Assembly: GCA_027021285.1 (NCBI GenBank) | Contig: JALUUP010000326.1 | Location: 1 to 38,022 of the forward strand | Source: Bacteroidota bacterium | GTDB taxonomy: Bacteria; Bacteroidota; Ignavibacteria; SZUA-365; JAADGX01 | Direction of reading: 5' to 3' | DNA length: 38,022 nucleotides | Shown: in pieces, positions 1-7,838 of the stretch | Layout: every line of letters begins with the position of its first letter | How positions within the stretch are numbered: position 1 is the first letter of the stretch | Program-made: the position numbers and the translations under genes | The notes under the pieces: model-generated | What the model was told of the DNA's origin: nothing | The model's database searches: none | Seen by the model: only the letters and a program-made list of their open reading frames with translations

Positions 1-600
1 CCCGGAGTATCCATCCGCCGCTCGACCACTGCTGAAACCATCAAACTCATCCTTGGTTATCAACGTGCTCATGACATGCATGGACGCACTGACGGATGAT
101 GACATAAAGAGTTCAACCCCAAAACCGGCTTCGAAAAACGGGGTCAGCGTCTTCGAAAAAACGGTTTCATCCTTGTGTTTGTAAAATACGGAGCCCGCCC
201 CGGCATAGATGTATGGAACAAAGGTGCTGGAAAAACGACTAAGGCTGTACTTCACGTTCAGACCGGCAGTGATAAAACTCGTGAACAACGAAAAGCGCCG
301 GACGGGCTCACCCAGAATCATACGTTCCCCTTCTACCTTTCCATACCGAGAACCGAGCGAGAGTGAAATATCTTCGAATGGATAAAAACCAGCTTCGAAA
401 AATACCTGGGGAGCCCAGGTGGCGTTATCGATTCCATTTAAAACCCCGGCATCGAAACTACTGCCGATGGCCGAATAGCTGCCCCCGCCGGTTAAAAACA
501 GCGATCCCGGCTCATGTTGCGCATCCATCGAAGAACCCATCAGAAAGAGCGTTGAAACCAGGATTTGTATGTGAATAAAACGTTTCATCATTATTTTCAT
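1..600 (-). CDS. Outer-membrane beta-barrel protein, 3' end beyond window edge
   Basis: The reverse strand is open for all 200 codons from an ATG at 600 to the left edge, with no stop, so the gene runs off the window. The product starts MKIMMKRFIHIQILV and has a basic n-region, a hydrophobic core and a likely signal-peptidase site near SSMDAQ. After that come alternating hydrophobic/polar stretches rich in Gly, Tyr and Phe (for example LFLTGGGSYSAIG, PYIYAGAGSVFYK and FFEAGFGVELF), typical of strands in small outer-membrane porin-like barrels. A purine-rich GAGGGAAGAA directly precedes the 600 start and favours it over an in-frame ATG at 612. It is probably a structural or passive outer-membrane protein. 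The specific family is not recognised, and the C-terminal strand with its sorting signature lies outside the window. Confidence 0.72.
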   Translation of the reverse strand, partial: MKIMMKRFIHIQILVSTLFLMGSSMDAQHEPGSLFLTGGGSYSAIGSSFDAGVLNGIDNATWAPQVFFEAGFYPFEDISLSLGSRYGKVEGERMILGEPVRRFSLFTSFITAGLNVKYSLSRFSSTFVPYIYAGAGSVFYKHKDETVFSKTLTPFFEAGFGVELFMSSSVSASMHVMSTLITKDEFDGFSSGRAADGYSG

Positions 601-747
601 TTCTTCCCTCATTGTGGCTTTTGTTATTAATTCAACAATAGTGCCAACAGAGGTCATATCCGCAACAATCCAGCGGGAAAGACACAGCCAGCGGAACAAC
701 TCTCGAAAATCCAGTCAGTTACGAACGTTTACACGCCTGTTCGACAT

Positions 748-761
748 ACCGGATATCCGGT
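748..761. repeat. Perfect 14-bp palindrome in the upstream region of the barrel gene
   Basis: The sequence ACCGGATATCCGGT equals its own reverse complement. It lies in the 258-base gap between the 73-residue gene and the outer-membrane protein gene, about 150 bases upstream of the latter's start. No T-tract follows on either strand, so it is not an intrinsic terminator. It could be an operator for a dimeric regulator or a chance palindrome. The rest of the gap (601-858) is AT-rich towards both ends and shows no convincing promoter hexamers. Confidence 0.3.
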
Positions 762-838
762 TATAAAAACAACCTGCCTTGTAATCTGCTGAAATTTCTT
801 CAAAAAAGAAGTGCAAAATGCAAAGAATTACAACACGC

Positions 839-887
839 AAAAAACATCACCCTTCTCTTCATGAACCGAACAAATCATCGAGAGGGT
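839..887 (-). terminator. Possible intrinsic terminator ending the importer operon
   Basis: On the minus strand ACCCTCTC (887-880) can pair with GAGAAGGGT (857-849) with one bulged A. The pairing spans the stop codon of the 73-residue gene and is followed a few bases later by six T (844-839). The loop is long (about 22 nt) and the stem short, so this is a weak candidate. Its position after the last gene of the operon is what supports it. Confidence 0.3.
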
Positions 888-1080
888 TCTTTTTCGGTGT
901 TGGACGCACTGCATATTTCTCGAATAACGCTGTCAGTTTTTTCTTTGACAATTCATCAAGGTCCTCGTCATCCTTGTCGCGTATTCGAAACATGTCAAAC
1001 ATTTCCTGCTCGTCCCGGGTCATCCGGGGAACGTAATCCATGAGTTCGAGAATCATCTTGTGTTGTTCGATGTGGGTCAT
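859..1080 (-). CDS. Small acidic protein of unknown function, last gene of importer operon
   Basis: This is a 73-residue soluble protein starting MTHIEQHKMILELMD and ending NPLDDLFGS. It is highly charged, with an acidic centre (RDKDDEDLDELSKKK) and predicted helical character, and has no signal peptide, membrane segment or metal motif. Coding status is well supported: the start codon is preceded by AGGAGG with 8-base spacing, and the gene begins 18 bases after the stop of the dppC-like permease on the same strand, so it is very probably co-transcribed. No family is recognised. Possible roles include an accessory or regulatory partner of the transporter, but this rests on position only. Confidence 0.65.
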   Translation of the reverse strand: MTHIEQHKMILELMDYVPRMTRDEQEMFDMFRIRDKDDEDLDELSKKKLTALFEKYAVRPTPKKNPLDDLFGS

Positions 1081-1098
1081 GCGATAATCCTCCTGATG

Positions 1099-2595
1099 TT
1101 ACATTCGAATGCGAGGGTCGAGAGCATCGCGCAAACCATCGCCGACCAGGTTGAAGCTGATCACGGTAAGCACGATCGCAAAACCAGGGAACGTGGAGAT
1201 CCACCACGCAGTCGAAAGATAATCTTTCCCTTCGTAGATGATATTCCCCCAACTCGCGGTTGGCGGTTCCACACCCAGGTTGAGAAAACTTAGAGCCGCT
1301 TCCACCAGGATGATCCCCCCGATACGCAAGGTTGCGTTAACAATGATGGGAGTCAAGGCGTTGGGAAGAATATGGCGTAGAATAATGCGTTTATGTTTGA
1401 ACCCAAGCGCGTGCGCTGCCAAAACGAATTCTTCTTCTTTCAATGAAAGAACCTGACCTCGAACCAGACGTGAGATGCCCATCCAGGAAGTCAATCCCAG
1501 TACAGCGACAATAAGAAAAACACGTGGAAAAGGAAGCTGCTGGAACAAGGCGATAATAATCAGAATGAAAAACAGATTGGGAAACGCCAGTAGCACATCG
1601 ACAAATCGCATCAAGCTCTTATCAACGTATCCACCAAAATACCCGGAAATCAAGCCAACAAGGGTACCAACCGTTACGGCAAGCAATACGGCAATGAGCC
1701 CCAACGCAAGGGATATTCTTGATCCGTAAATCAGTCGCGAGAATATATCCCGCCCGTACCGGTCCGTTCCAAGCAAGAAAAACCGCCTGCCTTCCCAATC
1801 TTCCGGTTTTTCCCCCTGGAGTTCATGAATGGGAATACGCAAAGCGTTTTTCCCTTGAGTTGCTACCACGTAATCCGCTTCAACATGGTACTCCGTAATA
1901 AAGAGAAGATGTTCGAGGCCGGATTGAACAAGCGTTGCGTTCGCTTCCTTCAGATTTCGGATGAGAGTATGTACGAAACCCTTTCCCGATTCCCCAGCGC
2001 TGGAAATTACCGCGGCAACACGCGGTTCTTTCAAAACCAGGTATCGGACTGATGAAAACGGCGGCTGAAATTTCGTTACCTGCGGATCCTGGAGCGCGTT
2101 GGGATCATACGGAGCAACCAACGGGCAGAGCAACGCGATCCCGTACATAATCAGGATTGTCAACAAGCCGAAGACGGCCACCCGTTGCGTCTTGAATTCC
2201 TGCCACGCCAACACTACTTGCGATACCGCGTGGTCGTCGGTCGTCGTCCGCTGTTGGCGGGATTTGGAATACGCCCAGATCGGTATCACAATCAGCAAGG
2301 CGAGAAGAGCCAGCGACGCGATCCAATGTTCCACTACCGCTGCACGGAATACATGCATCGGTTCTTCTCCGCGAATTGCCAGGAGAACGATAGAATAGAG
2401 GAATGATTCCAGCCCGCTGACGAAACTGTTGAAGCGAAAAAACACTGTCAGGAGCAGACCGACATACAACATAAAGATCGCCATGCCGGACCTGACCTTG
2501 CCGTTTCGCAAATGCCCGAATCCCGGAACCAGTGTTATACCCCGGGAAATATTGGCGGTCAACAACTTCAGCATAGCAAGGAAACTTCTCGTCAT
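1099..2595 (-). CDS. Peptide/nickel-type ABC transporter permease, DppC/OppC family, with N-terminal extension
   Basis: This inner-membrane permease subunit of a family-5 peptide-type importer is 498 residues long, against about 300 for usual DppC. The C-terminal core (about 275-498) is typical: LGTDRYGRDIFSRLIYGSR, several membrane helices, and the EAA cytoplasmic loop that docks the ATPase (EEFVLAAHALGFKHKR at 388-403, then HILPNA). Two additions stand out. An N-terminal region of about 130 residues carries at least two extra membrane segments (37-57 and 92-112) and a PGFGHLRNGK stretch. An insertion of about 100 residues (172-272) lies between the first canonical helix (139-162) and the core, on the presumed periplasmic side. 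The gene starts 6 bases after dppB, indicating coupling. Substrate is unknown; the family call is secure and the role of the extra domains is not. Confidence 0.9.
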   Translation of the reverse strand: MTRSFLAMLKLLTANISRGITLVPGFGHLRNGKVRSGMAIFMLYVGLLLTVFFRFNSFVSGLESFLYSIVLLAIRGEEPMHVFRAAVVEHWIASLALLALLIVIPIWAYSKSRQQRTTTDDHAVSQVVLAWQEFKTQRVAVFGLLTILIMYGIALLCPLVAPYDPNALQDPQVTKFQPPFSSVRYLVLKEPRVAAVISSAGESGKGFVHTLIRNLKEANATLVQSGLEHLLFITEYHVEADYVVATQGKNALRIPIHELQGEKPEDWEGRRFFLLGTDRYGRDIFSRLIYGSRISLALGLIAVLLAVTVGTLVGLISGYFGGYVDKSLMRFVDVLLAFPNLFFILIIIALFQQLPFPRVFLIVAVLGLTSWMGISRLVRGQVLSLKEEEFVLAAHALGFKHKRIILRHILPNALTPIIVNATLRIGGIILVEAALSFLNLGVEPPTASWGNIIYEGKDYLSTAWWISTFPGFAIVLTVISFNLVGDGLRDALDPRIRM

Positions 2596-2601
2596 GAGGG
2601 T

Positions 2602-3567
2602 CTATTCCAACCGTATCCGCGGATCGACGATAGCATACAGAACATCGGCCAGGAGATTTCCCAAAACCACCATGAGACCGGATATGGCCGTGAGAGCGAT
2701 GACAACAGGATAGTCGCGTGAGAAAATCGCTTCCAGGAGTACGTTCCCCATCCCGGGCCAATCGAATACCGCTTCGACTACTACCGCTCCACCGAGCAAG
2801 AAGGGTAATGACAGCCCGACGATGGTGATCACGGGAATCATGGCGTTCCGCATCGCATGCTTTCCTACGACTTTCCACTCGGGAAGGCCCTTGGCACGCG
2901 CCGTCCTGATATAATCCTGCTTAATGACATCCAGCAGGCTCCCCCGCATATAACGACCCGTAGCGGCCGCTGACGCAAATCCCAGGACGAATACCGGGAG
3001 GACAAGGTGCTTGGCCAGATCGAAGATATACGCGAACATCGGAAGCTGGTCGGCGTTCGGGGAATGCATCTGTGCCGCCGGGAGCAAATCCAGATGGAGA
3101 GAGACACCGAGAATCAGCATCAATGCGAGCCAGAATTCCGGTATTGAATAAACGAACAGGGCGAGAACCGTTGTAATGTTATCCACCCACGAACCTCGTG
3201 TTACCGCCGAAAGGGTGCCGATAAGCACCCCGAGAGCGATGTTCAAAAAAAGCGCCAGTGTGGTGAGAATAAGCGTGTTGGGAATGGCATCGGCCAGAAT
3301 GTCGACCACCGGGCGATGCTTGCTGAAGGACACGCCGAACTCCCCCGTGGCGGTAGCTTTGAGCCATTTCACGTACTGCAACGGAAGCGGGTCGTCAAGC
3401 CCAAGATTTCGACGAACCCGGTCCGCGATGCCGGGGTCCACATTGCCTTGCAAATAGAGACTGGCGGGATCGCCCGGCGCCATGCGAATAATAAAAAACG
3501 TGACTGTCAGCAAACCGAAAATCAATGGGATTGCCGCAATCACGCGCTTGAGGATGTACAGTAACAC
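2602..3567 (-). CDS. Peptide/nickel-type ABC transporter permease, DppB/OppB family
   Basis: This 321-residue inner-membrane protein has the standard DppB layout: a first membrane helix at 8-27 (IPLIFGLLTVTFFIIR), the family motif MAPGDPAS, then five further helices. The EAA loop at about 218-242 (DYIRTARAKGLPEWKVVGKH) contacts the ATPase, and the C-terminal DVLYAIVDPRIRL is a family signature. It would form the heterodimeric pore with the downstream DppC-like protein and receive substrate from the upstream lipoprotein. It starts 24 bases after the binding-protein stop, in the same operon. The matching DppD/DppF ATPases are not in the window and must be supplied from elsewhere. Peptides, nickel or other small ligands are all possible. 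Confidence 0.92.
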   Translation of the reverse strand: MLLYILKRVIAAIPLIFGLLTVTFFIIRMAPGDPASLYLQGNVDPGIADRVRRNLGLDDPLPLQYVKWLKATATGEFGVSFSKHRPVVDILADAIPNTLILTTLALFLNIALGVLIGTLSAVTRGSWVDNITTVLALFVYSIPEFWLALMLILGVSLHLDLLPAAQMHSPNADQLPMFAYIFDLAKHLVLPVFVLGFASAAATGRYMRGSLLDVIKQDYIRTARAKGLPEWKVVGKHAMRNAMIPVITIVGLSLPFLLGGAVVVEAVFDWPGMGNVLLEAIFSRDYPVVIALTAISGLMVVLGNLLADVLYAIVDPRIRLE

Positions 3568-3591
3568 AGAAAGCTCGTGAAATAGATGGAA

Positions 3592-5286
3592 TCAGTAAAC
3601 GACTGAGCCTTGAGGTGACCCGATGGTCCAATTCCACATCTCGTTCATCGCGCCCAGAATCCCTACCTCGGTATTCTGGAGACGATTGTTGATCCCGACG
3701 ATTTCTTTGATCCAGTAGAGAAACGTAAACGGTTGTTCCTCGTGAAGAATTGCCTGAAGCTCTTTCCAGAAAGGAGCTGCTTCCAGATAGGACTTCACGT
3801 TCTGCCCATACCGGATGAGTTCATCCACTCTCGTGTTCCTGAATCCTGCCTGGTTCAACGGATTCTGAATGTCGGAACCCCAGCGATCAGACGGGTCGAT
3901 CGCCAGGCCGACACTGAACCCCGCCAGGAATGCATCGTATTCTTTCCGGGCGATCTTTTCATAGAATACAACACCTTCCACGGTTTCGATGTTCACGATG
4001 ATTCCAAGCTTCTTGAGGTTGTCCTGGATGATATTGGCTGCGTATGCCCGGCGAGCGTTCCCGGCGTTGTAGCGAAGGGTAAACTCGAATTTCCGCCCAT
4101 TGTGATCGAGAATTCCATCGCCATCGGTGTCCGTCCAGCCGGCCATTGCCAGCAGGTTCCGCGCTTTCTCCGGATCATACGAATACGGCTTGAGCCCGAA
4201 ATTGTATGCCCAGCGGAAAATAGGGGAAATGTCGCTTGTGGCAAGCTGGCCGTAGCCGCCGAGAAATCCGTCGATGATCTGCTGCCGGTTTATTCCGTAC
4301 GTCAAGGCCTGACGTACGCGCTTGTTGCCAAACAGCGGATGCGGCTTGATAACCTTCCTCCCGCTTTCGTTCCATGCCTTGAAGTCGATGTTGGCCCATC
4401 CAACATATTCGTACACGCGAGGCGGCATGGTTTCGATACGAATAGATGGATAGTTCAACTGAATATCCTGGACATCTTCGGGATTAATCGGCCACATCAT
4501 GTCGATTGTGCCTTTCTTCAATTCTGTCAAGCGTGTTACTGGTTCCGAAATGACACGCAGGATTACCCGTTTCAGTTTTGCGGGATACGGAAGATTGCAT
4601 TTCGGATTCCGTGCAAGCACAATTTCCTGCTGGCGAATCCACTTTTCGAGTCTAAACGGACCCGCCGAGAGCGGTCGGGCATTCGCCGGATTCGAATCAA
4701 GTGTCCGCAGATCGGCGTTCTGGAAAACATGCTTTGGAACCGGAGGCAGGTTCAAATGAAAGAGCTGCGTCGGATAGGTGTGGTCAAAGTGGAAGATCAA
4801 CGTGCTGTCATTGATGATCTCGATGCTCCGATCCACGTCGAACTTCCCGTCGGTCCAGATCATGTTCCGTACGTAATTCTGCCGCGGACTGCTGACTTCC
4901 TGACTTCCGTACAACCCGTACGAGAACTTGACGTCTTCCGCTGTCACGCGGATACCATCCTCCCAAAACACGTCCCCCCGAAGATCGAGCCGAATATCCT
5001 TCTGTCCGTTGAGGAATTCCCATGATTTCACAAGCATGGGTCCGTAAACCAACCGCCCCTCACCGGTTGCGAACTTGACGTCAAACATCTGCGGAAAAAT
5101 CGCGTCGTTTACTTGCGAGGCAATCAGCTCCGCGGAAACAACAGGATTAAAATTATCGACATCGCCCATGATTGCGACAACGGCGGTTTCCGGTCGGGGG
5201 TCTTCGCTTTTCGAGCCGGATTTCTTACCACAGGATGACAGAAAAAGAGAAAAGAGAAGGAGAAGTGTTGCGTACCGGGTAAACAT
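3592..5286 (-). CDS. Lipoprotein substrate-binding protein of a peptide-type ABC importer (SBP family 5)
   Basis: A 564-residue periplasmic binding protein. The N-terminus MFTRYATLLLLFSLFLSSC is a lipoprotein signal peptide with lipobox LSSC, so the mature protein is lipid-anchored at Cys19. The body has family-5 hallmarks: DNFNPVVSAE near the start, a DVKFSYGLYG stretch, ALTYGINRQQIIDGFLGG, and an Asp-rich DTDGDGILDHNG loop near residue 385 that is common in DppA-like proteins. The ATG at 5286 is chosen because GGAGG sits 4 bases upstream and it places the signal peptide at the very N-terminus; an upstream in-frame ATG at 5322 would add 12 residues without a ribosome site. It is the first gene of the importer operon. 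Ligand specificity cannot be read from the sequence. Confidence 0.92.
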   Translation of the reverse strand: MFTRYATLLLLFSLFLSSCGKKSGSKSEDPRPETAVVAIMGDVDNFNPVVSAELIASQVNDAIFPQMFDVKFATGEGRLVYGPMLVKSWEFLNGQKDIRLDLRGDVFWEDGIRVTAEDVKFSYGLYGSQEVSSPRQNYVRNMIWTDGKFDVDRSIEIINDSTLIFHFDHTYPTQLFHLNLPPVPKHVFQNADLRTLDSNPANARPLSAGPFRLEKWIRQQEIVLARNPKCNLPYPAKLKRVILRVISEPVTRLTELKKGTIDMMWPINPEDVQDIQLNYPSIRIETMPPRVYEYVGWANIDFKAWNESGRKVIKPHPLFGNKRVRQALTYGINRQQIIDGFLGGYGQLATSDISPIFRWAYNFGLKPYSYDPEKARNLLAMAGWTDTDGDGILDHNGRKFEFTLRYNAGNARRAYAANIIQDNLKKLGIIVNIETVEGVVFYEKIARKEYDAFLAGFSVGLAIDPSDRWGSDIQNPLNQAGFRNTRVDELIRYGQNVKSYLEAAPFWKELQAILHEEQPFTFLYWIKEIVGINNRLQNTEVGILGAMNEMWNWTIGSPQGSVVY

Positions 5287-5441
5287 GAGACCTCCGTGGA
5301 AAGGTTGTCGAATCGGCGGCATCCTTAAAAGCGTACTGCCAATGCAAAGTGAGTTTCTTCTATACTACGCTACCTTCGAAAAGGAACGGAAAGTTTTAGA
5401 AAAAGTCAACTCCCGGCTGTGATTTCATACGATGGTGGTAT

Positions 5442-6554
5442 CTACTCGAAATCGTGTTCAAACCATCCGATGGCGCGATCAGTGTCTTCAAGGGATTCGT
5501 TGCGTTTGATTGCTTCTTCCAGCCGACTTGCCATGGCTTTCGAAGCATCGTACCCGTAATGCTTCAGCAGGTAGTTCAAGGCGATGGTTTCCGAGATAAC
5601 TGTCACGTTCTTTCCCGGGAATATCGGAAGGCGGACAAACGGTATTTCAACTCCCATGATATCACGCGTGTCTTCTTCTTCCAGACCAACACGCGTATAA
5701 TCCTGGTCGCTGTGCCAGTCCTCGAGATGCACAATGACTTCTACTCGCTTCTGAAACCGAATAGATCGAATTCCAAACATGCTGCGCACGTCCAACATTC
5801 CCAGACCCCGGATTTCCATGCTGTGTTGGATGAGTTTCGTGCCCGAGCCCATGAGGATGCCTTCGCCCTTGCGAACCACGATCACGACGTCGTCCGCAAC
5901 CAGCCGATGCCCCCGCTCTACCAGGTCCAACGCTATTTCGCTTTTCCCTATTGCAGATCGACCGGTAAACAACAGACCGACACCGTAAACATCGACGAAC
6001 GCACCGTGAATTGTCGTCTGCGGGCTGAAAATATCGTCCAGGTAATCGACGATGAAGTACGTTGCTTTTGTTGTCTCAAACGGCGTTTGGAATATCTGCA
6101 CGTTCTTTTCGGTCGCCAGTTCTATCAGCGTCGGATCGCACTCATTACCACAGGTGATAATGATACAAGGTATTTCGAACTCCAAAATGCGGGCAAACGT
6201 GGCCTTTCTCTCCTCCAACGACAACTCGGAAAGATACCGGACCTCCGTGTTTCCCATAACCTGAATGCGGTCATAGCGAAACAACTTAACGAACCCCGCC
6301 AACGCGAGACCGGGACGGTGGAGGTTCTTATCCGTGATCCTCCGATGGAACCCGATTTCACCGTTCACGCATGTAAGCTTCAAACGATCCGTATTTGCCT
6401 TGAAGAACGCCCCGACCGTAATGTTCTCTTTCTGAGTGATCTTCAGATTCTCCCAGTATTCCTGTGTAATAACGCACCTCCTCTTCTCTTCGCACGGTGA
6501 AAAAACAAGGTGACCGTTTCCGGCCGTCGAACCGGAACCGGTCACCAGACGCAA
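5442..6554 (-). CDS. hprK: HPr kinase/phosphorylase
   Basis: A bifunctional enzyme that phosphorylates and dephosphorylates a regulatory serine of HPr-like proteins in the cytoplasm. The N-terminal domain (ITVGAFF to about residue 160) and the C-terminal kinase domain are both present. Walker A is GRSAIGKS (198-205), preceded by HGAFVDVYGVG with the catalytic His at about 183. The HprK signature MEIRGLGMLDVRSMFG is at 246-261, followed by VEVIVHLEDW. The gene follows hpf by 9 bases and is the last of the topA-xer-hpf-hprK run. The start is uncertain. The coordinates use a TTG at 6554, which adds an unusual 28-residue leader. A strong AGGAGG (6482-6477) instead lies 6 bases before an in-frame ATT at 6470, which would give the family's usual N-terminus. 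No PTS gene is nearby. Confidence 0.9.
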   Translation of the reverse strand: MRLVTGSGSTAGNGHLVFSPCEEKRRCVITQEYWENLKITQKENITVGAFFKANTDRLKLTCVNGEIGFHRRITDKNLHRPGLALAGFVKLFRYDRIQVMGNTEVRYLSELSLEERKATFARILEFEIPCIIITCGNECDPTLIELATEKNVQIFQTPFETTKATYFIVDYLDDIFSPQTTIHGAFVDVYGVGLLFTGRSAIGKSEIALDLVERGHRLVADDVVIVVRKGEGILMGSGTKLIQHSMEIRGLGMLDVRSMFGIRSIRFQKRVEVIVHLEDWHSDQDYTRVGLEEEDTRDIMGVEIPFVRLPIFPGKNVTVISETIALNYLLKHYGYDASKAMASRLEEAIKRNESLEDTDRAIGWFEHDFE

Positions 6555-6563
6555 GATCAGACC

Positions 6564-6860
6564 TTAATATTGCCGATGTTTGGTTTTATATTTTTTCAAT
6601 TGCCTTTCGAGTTTGAATACGGCATTATCGATGGATTTATAGAAATTTTCCGATTTTTCAATGGCTGTCAGCACGGTACCATAGACATGGAGATTTATTT
6701 CTGCTATTTTGACGCTGTCCTTTGTGCGTTCAAAAGAGAGGACAATGTTCCCGTTTACAATACCATCATAAAAACGCTTCAACGTTCCAACCTGATTGAG
6801 AGCATATTGCTTCAATCCTTCATGAGCTTTGAAATGCCGAGCAGTAAATTGTACGTTCAT
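6564..6860 (-). CDS. hpf: Ribosome hibernation promoting factor, short type
   Basis: This 98-residue protein of the HPF/YfiA family binds the small ribosomal subunit and silences idle ribosomes in stationary phase or stress. The N-terminus MNVQFTARHFKAHEGLKQY, the strand pattern VLSFERTKD...AEINLHVYGTVLTA, and the final helix AVFKLERQLKKYKTKHRQY match the single-domain fold. The C-terminal dimerisation domain of long HPF is absent, so it is the short form. The start is well supported by AAAGGAG with 7-base spacing. It lies between the xer recombinase and hprK, an hpf-hprK pairing also seen in many Gram-negative genomes. Confidence 0.92.
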   Translation of the reverse strand: MNVQFTARHFKAHEGLKQYALNQVGTLKRFYDGIVNGNIVLSFERTKDSVKIAEINLHVYGTVLTAIEKSENFYKSIDNAVFKLERQLKKYKTKHRQY

Positions 6861-6899
6861 TTTTCCGCTCCTTTCTGAAAAATGTAAACGATGGACAGG

Positions 6900-7808
6900 C
6901 TATCCCGCTCGAGGATGAGCCTGCTTATAAATCTTTTTTAAACGTTCAGTTGAGACATGTGTATAAATCTGGGTTGTCGAAAGGTTCGCATGACCAAGAA
7001 GCTCTTTCACTGCGCGCAAGTCTGCACCGCTGTTCAGCATGTGCGTTGCAAAAGAATGTCGCAACACGTGGGGACTCAAGTGTTCACGCGCGCTTGCTTT
7101 TGCAAGGTACGATTGTACAATGTTCTGAACACGCCGCGGACTGATTCTGCTTCCTTGACGAGAAAGGAACAATGCGCTGCGATCCGCTTTCGCACCGCGT
7201 TGATCGAGCAAGGATTGTCTCTTCCCAATATACACGCGAATCGCAGAGACAGCAGCAGAGCCACACGGAACTATACGCTCTTTCCGTCCCTTTCCGAAAA
7301 TGCGAACAGTGTTCTCGTCGAGTTGAAGGTCGTACACGTCGAGGCCGGTAAGCTCCCGTAAACGTATTCCCGCTCCATACAGAAGCTCAAGAATTGCCCG
7401 GTCCCTCGCGCCCGTAAATGTTGACGTGTCCGGCAACGTCATCACGAATTCGATCTCGTTTACCTCCACAAACGTAGGCAGCTTTTTTTCCAGCTTCGGA
7501 GGATGTATGGCAGCAGCCGGATTTCCCCGGATGTAGCCTTCGCGATGACAGAATTTGAAAAATGACCGTACGGCGGCCAGCTTGCGACCGATGGACCTAC
7601 GCGAAAGGCCGGATTCCACCAACTGACCAAGATACACGCGGATGGTACCGGGATCTATAGCGTTGACGTCCGGCGTCGGTGTGTGCGTCCATTCCTCCAG
7701 GAAACGAAAGAATTGCCTCACATCTCTTTCGTATGCCGCCAAGGTGTGCGCGGATACATTTCGCTTGACCTCAAGGTAGGAGAGATATGTTGAAAGAAGC
7801 GCCTTCAA
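6900..7808 (-). CDS. xerC: Tyrosine recombinase, XerC/XerD type
   Basis: A site-specific recombinase of 302 residues, the normal Xer length, expected to resolve chromosome dimers at dif. The N-terminal SAM-like core-binding domain (1-105) is followed by the catalytic domain. All six catalytic positions are visible: Arg149 in GAGIRLREL, Lys173 in GKGRKER, His247 and Arg250 in HVLRHSF, His273 in LLGHANL and nucleophile Tyr282 in TTQIYTH. The start is a TTG at 7808 with AAGGG about 10 bases upstream. It begins 30 bases after topA on the same strand, between topA and hpf, so it is a housekeeping Xer rather than an integrase of a mobile element. No mobile-element borders are near. XerC versus XerD cannot be settled by eye. 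Confidence 0.9.
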   Translation of the reverse strand: MKALLSTYLSYLEVKRNVSAHTLAAYERDVRQFFRFLEEWTHTPTPDVNAIDPGTIRVYLGQLVESGLSRRSIGRKLAAVRSFFKFCHREGYIRGNPAAAIHPPKLEKKLPTFVEVNEIEFVMTLPDTSTFTGARDRAILELLYGAGIRLRELTGLDVYDLQLDENTVRIFGKGRKERIVPCGSAAVSAIRVYIGKRQSLLDQRGAKADRSALFLSRQGSRISPRRVQNIVQSYLAKASAREHLSPHVLRHSFATHMLNSGADLRAVKELLGHANLSTTQIYTHVSTERLKKIYKQAHPRAG

Positions 7809-7838
7809 CGCGATTATCCCTTCGTTAAATGATGTGTG

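Noticed and set aside
3733..5025. Plus-strand open frame of 430 codons
   Set aside because: It lies entirely antisense to the binding-protein gene, has no domain pattern, and the opposite strand shows clear family-5 motifs and a lipobox.
5454..6500. Plus-strand open frame of 348 codons
   Set aside because: It is the mirror of hprK, whose Walker A and signature motifs are on the minus strand.
6900..7808. Tyrosine recombinase as mark of an integrated element
   Set aside because: It sits in a housekeeping run between topA and hpf, with no att-like direct repeats, tRNA or phage genes nearby.
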